Below are positions 58,547 to 64,000 of a stretch of 64,000 bases of DNA, piece after piece. The notes under the pieces are model-generated. The model did not search any database, was not told the origin of the DNA, and saw nothing but the letters and a program-made list of their open reading frames with translations. Positions within the stretch are counted from its first letter, which is position 1, and the number at the start of each line of letters is the position of its first letter. The stretch is from positions 2,790,001 to 2,854,000 of the forward strand of contig AP025252.1 in the NCBI GenBank assembly GCA_016865505.2, read 5' to 3'. Origin of the DNA: Bryobacterales bacterium F-183. Lineage in GTDB: Bacteria; Acidobacteriota; Terriglobia; Bryobacterales; Bryobacteraceae. Both the position numbers and the translations under genes were made by a program.

Positions 58547-60751
58547 ATGCGCAAAGACAGATTGGACCGGCGGTCGTTTCTGAGCCTCACGGCGTTGGCT
58601 GGGGGCGGGTTCGTGCTTGGGTTGATGCAGCCTCGTGTGGCGCGCGCCCAGAATCCTTTTGCAGATTCTCCGCTATCGGCGAAGGATTTTGTGAGCATTG
58701 GCGCGGACGGCAAGGTGACGATCGCGGCCCGCAATCCCGACCTGGGGCAGGGCGCGATGAACAGTCTGCCGATGCTGGTGGCGGAAGAACTGGACGTCGA
58801 TTGGAAGGACGTCACGGTGGTGCGCACGGGTGTGAGCCGCAAGTACGGCGTGCAGTTGACGGGTGGAAGTACGGCGACGCCGCTTAACTGGGAGCCGATG
58901 CGGCGCGTGGGCGCTGGGGCTCGTGCATTGCTGGTGGAAGCGGCGGCGCAGACGTGGAATGTACCGAAGGCGGAGATCACGACAGCGTCGGGACGGCTGT
59001 ACCATCGCGCGTCGAACCGGAGTGTGGGGTACGGCGAGGTGGCGGCGAAGGCTGCGACGTTGCCTACGCCAGATCTGAAGACTCTGACGTTGAAGGATCG
59101 CAAAGACTATCGCGTGTTGGGCAAGCCGACGGGCGGCGTTGAGAATAAGGCGATCGTGACGGGCAAGCCGATTTTCGGCATCGACGTGAAGCGCCCTGGC
59201 ATGCTGTACGCGGTGTTTGAGAAAACGCCGGTGATGGGCGGCAAGGTGGTTCGCGCCAACCTCGATGAGGTAAAGGCGATGCCTGGCGTGAAGCACGCGT
59301 TTGTTGTCGAGGGCGGGCCGCTGCCCAATGCGTTTCCGAATTACCTTTTCGAAGATCCGGGCCTGGAAACGGGCGTCGCGATTGTGGCCACCAGTTGGTG
59401 GGCGGCGCAGGCGGCACGGCGCAAGCTGGTGGTGGAGTGGGACGCGGGCAAGTGGGGGTCGCAAGACACCGCCGCGATGGCGAAGAAGGCGGCTGAGTTG
59501 TCGAAGCAGCCGGCGCATCGCACGTTGCGCAAAGATGGCGATGTCGCGGCGGGGTTTGCTGCGGGAAAGGTTTTGGAAGCGGCGTACGAATTTCCGTTTA
59601 TCGCGCATGCCACGATGGAGCCGCAGAACTGTACGGCGGAGTATCGCGACGGGAAGGTGGAGATCTGGTCCGGTACGCAGTTTCCGCAACCGGGCAAGAC
59701 GGCGATCGCAAAGCTACTGGGGATTTCGGAAGACAACGTCACGCTGCATATGGTGCGAGGCGGTGGCGGGTTTGGACGTCGCGCGTACAACGATTCGATG
59801 TGCGAGGCGGCTTGGATTTCGAAGGTGGTGAATGCGCCAGTGAAGCTGGTCTGGACGCGCGAGGACGACATCCGGCACGATTACTATCGCTGTGGCGGGT
59901 TCCAGTATCTGAAGGCGTCGCTTGATGCGAAGGGCAAGATCGCTGCGTGGCGGGATCACTTTGTCGCGTACGGCGAGGGCGATACGTTTGCGCATACGGG
60001 CGGGTTCACGGCGAGCGAGTTTCCGGCGGGGTTGATTGGCAATCTGTTGTACGAATCTTCCGTGATGCCGCTGGGATTGAAGACCGGTGCGTTGCGTGCG
60101 CCGCATTCGAATTCCACGGCGTGGGTCATCCAGTCCTTCATCGATGAGTTGGCGCATGCCGCGGGCAAGGATCCGGTGGCGTTCCGCATGGAGATGCTGG
60201 CGGCGGAGGGTCGCAAGGGCGCGGGTGGCTTTGATGCCGGGCGAATGCGCGCGGTGCTGGAACTGGTGGCGCAACGGTCAGGCTGGGGTACGCGGAAGTT
60301 GCCGAAGGGTACGGCGATGGGTGTCGCGTTCCACTTTAGCCACAGCGGGTACTTTGCGGAGGTCGCGGAGGTGAGTGTCGCGGCGAATAAGAGCGTGAAG
60401 GTACACAAGATTTGGGTGGTCGGCGATGTGGGTAGCCAGATCATCAACCCGAGCGGCGCGGAGAATCAGGTGCAGGGTGCGGTGATCGACGGTTTGAGCG
60501 AGATGCTGCAGGAGATCACTTTACGCGAAGGTCGTGTGGTGCAGGCGAATTTTGGCGATCATCCGGTGTTGCGGATGTCGCAGGCTCCGGCAGTGGATGT
60601 GTACTTCCACCGCACGGAGCATCCGCCGACGGGATTGGGCGAACCGGCGTTGCCACCGGTGCTGCCCGCTGTTTGCAATGCGATATTCACCGTGACCGGT
60701 GAGCGCGTACGTACGCTGCCGATGAAGAAGCAGGGTTTTCGGTTCGCGTAG
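58547..60751 (+). CDS. Tat-exported xanthine-dehydrogenase-family molybdenum subunit (IorB-like)
   Basis: The 734-aa protein starts with a twin-arginine signal (D-R-R-S-F-L-S-L). The rest follows isoquinoline 1-oxidoreductase beta and aldehyde-dehydrogenase subunits: N-P-D-L-G-Q-G near residue 65, G-G-S-T-A-T near residue 107, R-G-G-G-G-F-G-R-R near residue 405, A-L-R-A-P-H-S-N near residue 525, and the C-terminal G-L-G-E-P-A-L-P-P motif near residue 699 with the catalytic Glu. It binds molybdopterin-cytosine dinucleotide and hydroxylates aromatic or aldehyde substrates. The [2Fe-2S] partner gene (IorA type) is not adjacent. A convergent intradiol dioxygenase follows by nine bases. Confidence 0.87.
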   Translation: MRKDRLDRRSFLSLTALAGGGFVLGLMQPRVARAQNPFADSPLSAKDFVSIGADGKVTIAARNPDLGQGAMNSLPMLVAEELDVDWKDVTVVRTGVSRKYGVQLTGGSTATPLNWEPMRRVGAGARALLVEAAAQTWNVPKAEITTASGRLYHRASNRSVGYGEVAAKAATLPTPDLKTLTLKDRKDYRVLGKPTGGVENKAIVTGKPIFGIDVKRPGMLYAVFEKTPVMGGKVVRANLDEVKAMPGVKHAFVVEGGPLPNAFPNYLFEDPGLETGVAIVATSWWAAQAARRKLVVEWDAGKWGSQDTAAMAKKAAELSKQPAHRTLRKDGDVAAGFAAGKVLEAAYEFPFIAHATMEPQNCTAEYRDGKVEIWSGTQFPQPGKTAIAKLLGISEDNVTLHMVRGGGGFGRRAYNDSMCEAAWISKVVNAPVKLVWTREDDIRHDYYRCGGFQYLKASLDAKGKIAAWRDHFVAYGEGDTFAHTGGFTASEFPAGLIGNLLYESSVMPLGLKTGALRAPHSNSTAWVIQSFIDELAHAAGKDPVAFRMEMLAAEGRKGAGGFDAGRMRAVLELVAQRSGWGTRKLPKGTAMGVAFHFSHSGYFAEVAEVSVAANKSVKVHKIWVVGDVGSQIINPSGAENQVQGAVIDGLSEMLQEITLREGRVVQANFGDHPVLRMSQAPAVDVYFHRTEHPPTGLGEPALPPVLPAVCNAIFTVTGERVRTLPMKKQGFRFA

Positions 60752-60760
60752 ATCTTTTCT

Positions 60761-61591
60761 CTACGGGCCGGGAGGCGGACCTGTGGGTGGACCGGGTCTG
60801 CCTCCACCGCCGCCGCCTCCGGGGAGTTGGTCGGGCGTGCTGCCTGCTGCGACGTCGAGTACGACGGAGGCTTCGCCTTTGAGGCCGCCGTTGGCGCCGG
60901 GGCTGACGGTGAGAAAGAGGTATGCGCCTGCGCCGCTGGTGATGGGGCCAAGCGATGCTCCGCCGTTGTAAATGCCGTCGGTGGCGTTGCGAGTGTCGGG
61001 CAGGCCGTGGGACGCGTACGCGCCTTGGGTGAGGACCTGGTCGATCACGGCGTCGTCAAAGAAGAACTGGCTGGTGAATTCATAGGTCTCGGCGCCTTGT
61101 GAGAAGGTGCGGACCTTGAAGTGGATGTGTACGGCGCGGCCGGAGTACCAACCCGGAAAGATGGTGGTGAATTTGACTTGGCCGTTGCGGTCCGTCATCT
61201 GATATCCGCGCAGGTACTTTTTGCCGACGAGGTTGCCGACATCGGAGTAATCGCCGAGCGCTCCGCAATGCCAGATGTCGATGCAGGCGCCGACGAGCGG
61301 GGTGGAGGAGCAATTGTCGACACGCGAGAAGTTCAGGGTCATGTCGAGCTGCGTGCCCTGCTGGACAGAGCCGTCAGAAGGGTCTGTACGGATGTCGACG
61401 CGATTGAGGATTTCGTCTACAAAGTAGGGTCCTTCGGTGAGGCCGGGCGCGCCGGTGATTGCGCAGGTGGTCTCGTCGGCTTCCGGGATGAGCGGCGCGG
61501 CGGCGCCCAGGGAACCGGCCATCCAGGTGAGTGCGGCGGACTTTGCCGCTTGTTTGAGAAGGCCGCGGCGTGTTTGATCTGCAAAAGACAT
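60761..61591 (-). CDS. Tat-exported intradiol ring-cleavage dioxygenase-like protein
   Basis: The 276-aa protein has a twin-arginine leader (T-R-R-G-L-L-K-Q-A-A-K) and the dioxygenase beta-sandwich: T-E-G-P-Y-F near residue 53, D-I-W-H-C-G near residue 106, the Tyr ligand in G-D-Y-S-D near residue 115, then F-P-G-W-Y-S-G-R-A-V-H-I-H-F near residue 148, which gives the second Tyr and two His of the Fe(III) site. A Pro/Gly-rich tail (last 25 residues) is low complexity. Catechol or protocatechuate dioxygenases are cytoplasmic; secreted ones act on lignin-like phenols. A kinase gene lies divergent across a 100-bp region. Confidence 0.85.
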   Translation of the reverse strand: MSFADQTRRGLLKQAAKSAALTWMAGSLGAAAPLIPEADETTCAITGAPGLTEGPYFVDEILNRVDIRTDPSDGSVQQGTQLDMTLNFSRVDNCSSTPLVGACIDIWHCGALGDYSDVGNLVGKKYLRGYQMTDRNGQVKFTTIFPGWYSGRAVHIHFKVRTFSQGAETYEFTSQFFFDDAVIDQVLTQGAYASHGLPDTRNATDGIYNGGASLGPITSGAGAYLFLTVSPGANGGLKGEASVVLDVAAGSTPDQLPGGGGGGGRPGPPTGPPPGP

Positions 61592-61642
61592 ACGCCAACG
61601 GAACCCGGTGTAGAGTGATCGCGTTGCCGTGCTTACCTCGAT

Positions 61643-61678
61643 TTTGCAGAGGGTTAACTAGCTGTTTGCAAAGGGTTA
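61643..61678. promoter_or_regulatory. Tandem direct-repeat operator candidate before the Ser/Thr kinase gene
   Basis: TTTGCAGAGGGTTA (61643-61656) and TTTGCAAAGGGTTA (61665-61678) match at 13 of 14 bases with a 22-bp period, about two helical turns. The second copy ends 13 bases before the GTG start at 61692. The block is in the 100-bp region between the divergent dioxygenase and kinase genes, so a bound factor could affect both. Confidence 0.6.
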
Positions 61679-61691
61679 GAATGGGGATACC

Positions 61692-63509
61692 GTGCAGATT
61701 GGCAGATACCGGGTTCTAGGAGAGCTGGGACGCGGCGCGATGGGTATTGTGTATCGCGCGCAGGATCCCGCGATCAACCGTGTCATTGCCATCAAATCCA
61801 TTCGCCTGAACGAAATGACGGACCCCGAAGAGCGGGCCCGTCTTCGCGACCGGTTGTTCCGCGAGGCCCAATCGGCAGGCATTCTGTCACATCCGAACAT
61901 CGTTACGATCTACGACATTCTTGAGGAAGATGGGCTTGCCTATATCTTCATGGAATGCGTGAATGGTAAGCCTTTGGACGATATTCTGCGGTCCGGCGAG
62001 CCTTTGGATGGTCCGCTGCTGATTGATCTTTTGGGGCAGACGGCGGCTGCGCTTGATTACGCGCATCGTAAGGGAATTATCCATCGCGATGTGAAGCCTG
62101 CCAATGTGATGGTTCACGAAGACTCCGTCGCGAAGGTGTGCGACTTCGGCATCGCGAAGATTACGTCGTCGCAGATGACTCAAACTGGCGTGATGATGGG
62201 GACGCCGTCGTATATGTCGCCGGAATTGATCCGCGGCGAAGGCTTGACAGGCGCGTCCGATCAGTTTGCGCTGGGCGTGATGGCGTACGAGATATTGACG
62301 GGGAAGAAGCCGTTCACGGCGGATTATCTGCCGACCTTGCTGTTTAAGATTTCTTCCGATGAGCCGCCGGGGATTCATGAAGTGAATCCGACGTTGGGTC
62401 CGCTGGTGGATCGCGCGGTGCGGAAGGCTTTGGCGAAGAAGCCTGAGGACCGGTACTCGACGTGTTCTGAATTTGTGAAGGTACTGCAGCGGGCGATTGA
62501 GAATACACCGGACTGGGTGCCGATGGCTCGCGGGGCGATGCCGGTGTCGCCGGAAGAAACGACAGGGTCTGGCGGACGGGTTGTGCCTGCCGTCGTTGGT
62601 CCCGCCGATGCTGCTGCCGTACAAGAGCCGACTGCGGATAAGGTTCCGTTGCCGCCGCCTGCGGTCGTGCCTGAGACTCCAGTGGTGAAGACGATTCCGC
62701 TTCCGCCGCCTCCTGCCGTTACTCCTGCTGCCCCGGCCGTTGAGACGCCTGCGCTGCCCACCGCACCCTCGATGCGAATTCCGATTCGAGAGACGTACGC
62801 GGATAAGGCGGAGTCGACGAGCAAATCCAAGGTCCCGATGATTTTGGCGGTGGCCGCTGCGCTGGCGGTGGCCGGGTACTTTGGGTACTCGAGTTTGACC
62901 GGGCCGAGCCAGGCCACGCCTTCTCCGGATGGACAACAACAGCAGCCGCCTGTGACGGATCCTGCAAAGCCGGATCCTACGGCGACGACGCCGTCTCCTG
63001 TGGCGACGAATCCGGCAGTGAAGCCGCCGCCTGCGCCGACCACGACGCCGGGTACCGATGCGCCGAAGCCTCCGGTTCCAGGCGAAGCGAAACAAGCGGA
63101 TAAAGACTTTGAAGTTGGCTTTACGGCGACGCCTGCCGGGGCCAAAGTGGTGGTGGACGCCAAGCAGGAATGTGTGACGCCGTGCAGCTTACGGTTGACG
63201 CCGGGCTATCACGGAGTGCAAGTGATGCTGGCCGGGTACGTGACCTTGCACCGGTCCGTACAGGTGCCGGAGACCTTGGACCTGAACGTCAACCTGCCCG
63301 AATCCACCGGTATTCTTTCCATCCTGACCACGCCGAAGGGGGCGTCGATTACGATTGACGGCAAGCCCCGGAGCGAGGTCACTCCCGCGCGGATTACGCT
63401 GCGCGAGGGTACGCACAAGATTGAGCTTGTGTTGGGCAATCTACGCGATGCCCATGACGTTACTATCAAGCAAGGCGGAATCCAGCAGATTCAGTCGACA
63501 TGGCAATGA
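61692..63509 (+). CDS. Transmembrane Ser/Thr protein kinase with C-terminal PEGA repeats
   Basis: The 605-aa kinase starts at GTG 61692. Kinase domain (residues 5-265): G-E-L-G-R-G-A-M-G glycine loop, A-I-K-S Lys near residue 34, H-R-D-V-K-P-A-N near residue 131, D-F-G near residue 150 and M-S-P-E near residue 178, a eukaryotic-type (PknB-like) core. A Pro-rich linker precedes a transmembrane helix near residues 380-400. The outer part has two PEGA-like repeats (V-G-F-T-A-T-P-A-G-A-K-V-V-V-D and L-T-T-P-K-G-A-S-I-T-I-D-G-K) that may bind cell-surface polymers. A tandem direct repeat precedes it; the sulfite-oxidase-like gene overlaps its stop. Confidence 0.9.
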   Translation: MQIGRYRVLGELGRGAMGIVYRAQDPAINRVIAIKSIRLNEMTDPEERARLRDRLFREAQSAGILSHPNIVTIYDILEEDGLAYIFMECVNGKPLDDILRSGEPLDGPLLIDLLGQTAAALDYAHRKGIIHRDVKPANVMVHEDSVAKVCDFGIAKITSSQMTQTGVMMGTPSYMSPELIRGEGLTGASDQFALGVMAYEILTGKKPFTADYLPTLLFKISSDEPPGIHEVNPTLGPLVDRAVRKALAKKPEDRYSTCSEFVKVLQRAIENTPDWVPMARGAMPVSPEETTGSGGRVVPAVVGPADAAAVQEPTADKVPLPPPAVVPETPVVKTIPLPPPPAVTPAAPAVETPALPTAPSMRIPIRETYADKAESTSKSKVPMILAVAAALAVAGYFGYSSLTGPSQATPSPDGQQQQPPVTDPAKPDPTATTPSPVATNPAVKPPPAPTTTPGTDAPKPPVPGEAKQADKDFEVGFTATPAGAKVVVDAKQECVTPCSLRLTPGYHGVQVMLAGYVTLHRSVQVPETLDLNVNLPESTGILSILTTPKGASITIDGKPRSEVTPARITLREGTHKIELVLGNLRDAHDVTIKQGGIQQIQSTWQ

Positions 63510-64000
63510 ACGAAACCTCTTACTCACGCCGGAACATGATGCGGTTGATTGGCGGCGCGGCTGCGGCCGGCGCGGTGGCGATCCCGAATCTGTATTCCGC
63601 CACAACCTGGGCGCCGAATGACGGCAAGAAGAAGATCGGGATGATCGTGCGGTCGACGCGGCCGGAAGATCTGGAAATGCCGATGGAAGGGTTCAAGGAC
63701 GACATCACGCCTGTGGAGCGGTTGTTTGTCCGGAGCCATCACTATACGCCGAAGGTCAACCTGGCCACCTGGAAGCTGAAGATCGGCGGGGTGGTGGACA
63801 AGCCGGTGGAGCTTACCTTTGAGCAAATCCAAAAGCTGCCAAAGGTGGAAGTTGTCGCGGTGATGGAATGCGCTGGTAACGGACGCAGCTTCTATCAGCC
63901 GTCGATGGCGGGCTTGCAGTGGGAACACGGCGCGGTGGGCAATGTGCGCTGGGGCGGCGTGCGCCTGTCGGATGTCCTGAAGATGGCCGGCGTCGGTTCG
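63506..64000 (+). CDS. Sulfite-oxidase-type molybdopterin enzyme, 3' truncated by the window edge
   Basis: An open frame of 165 codons runs to the window end. It starts M-N-E-T-S-Y-S-R-R-N-M-M-R-L-I-G-G-A-A, a twin-arginine signal, then M-E-G-F and R-L-F-V-R-S-H-H near residue 72. M-E-C-A-G-N-G-R-S-F near residue 120 is the sulfite-oxidase family signature whose Cys ligates molybdenum. Such enzymes oxidise sulfite or reduce sulfoxides in the periplasm. The ATG at 63506 overlaps the kinase stop (ATGA), so the two are translationally coupled; an in-frame ATG at 63500 is possible. The C-terminus is outside the window. Confidence 0.8.
   Translation, partial: MNETSYSRRNMMRLIGGAAAAGAVAIPNLYSATTWAPNDGKKKIGMIVRSTRPEDLEMPMEGFKDDITPVERLFVRSHHYTPKVNLATWKLKIGGVVDKPVELTFEQIQKLPKVEVVAVMECAGNGRSFYQPSMAGLQWEHGAVGNVRWGGVRLSDVLKMAGVGS

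Overview
The window looks like chromosomal DNA of an acidobacterium of the Bryobacter/Solibacter branch. It is GC-rich (about 60 %), densely coded on both strands and holds no rRNA or tRNA gene that I can recognise. The best taxonomic clue is the 1088-aa secreted protein at 35.4-38.7 kb. It ends in the C-terminal domain described from Solibacter (TIGR03437 type), behind BACON-like and putative-Ig domains. A PEP-CTERM protein, many Sec/Tat-exported enzymes, an ECF42-type sigma factor with its DGPF (YCII) partner and frequent GTG/TTG starts fit the same group.

Layout. 0-3.8 kb: SpoIVB-type (S55) peptidase tail and a secreted beta-propeller. 3.8-6.3 kb: aat, a VapBC-like toxin-antitoxin pair and an HGSNAT/NagX-like membrane acyltransferase. 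6.3-9.3 kb: a betaine-type solute-binding protein, a small membrane protein and an FtsX/LolD ABC exporter pair. 9.3-12.1 kb: gamma-glutamyltransferase and a GH5 mannanase-like enzyme. 12.1-15.0 kb (minus): nadD, a PfkB sugar-phosphate kinase and glgA. 15.3-16.9 kb: amidohydrolase and a PaaK-like stub. 17-19.7 kb: NtrC/NtrY-type two-component pair. 19.7-21.4 kb: an A+T-richer islet with an orphan HicB, a structured repeat, a small Cys-rich secreted protein and a TonB-C-like protein. 21.4-28.9 kb (minus): secretin, an unknown protein, a TPR/GT9 protein, a large flagellin, csrA and fliW. 29.1-33 kb: two tandem TolC paralogues.

33-35.4 kb: esterase, rfbB and rfbC. 35.4-41.6 kb (minus): the Solibacter-type protein, an ECF42-type sigma factor, an IS110 remnant and the DGPF protein. 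41.6-45 kb: GT-C glycosyltransferase, an exported-looking PaiB homologue and a Tat sugar isomerase-like protein. 45-47.9 kb (minus): hslV, a LytTR regulator, an unknown membrane protein and a UPF0175 protein, with a ferredoxin gene upstream. 48-50.7 kb: beta-ketoadipate genes pcaF and pcaD (divergent) and an SDR. 50.8-54 kb: beta-lactamase-fold hydrolase, zinc-ribbon protein, VTT membrane protein and methyltransferase. 54.2-58.5 kb: M48 protease, class V aminotransferase, PEP-CTERM protein and MFS transporter. 58.5-64 kb: IorB-like molybdoenzyme, Tat intradiol dioxygenase, Ser/Thr kinase with PEGA repeats and the start of a sulfite-oxidase-like molybdoenzyme.

Signals worth a second look are mostly regulatory or architectural. 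They are: a textbook CsrA hairpin in the flagellin leader next to fliW-csrA; an imperfect 40-bp repeat that forms both the 3' end of the secretin gene and one arm of a separate hairpin element; a T13 tract just in front of a small Cys-rich secreted protein; tandem operator-like repeats before the amidohydrolase (21-bp period) and the Ser/Thr kinase (22-bp period); and an IS110 remnant that splits an ECF42 sigma/DGPF gene pair. I saw no CRISPR array, prophage or recognised defence island.
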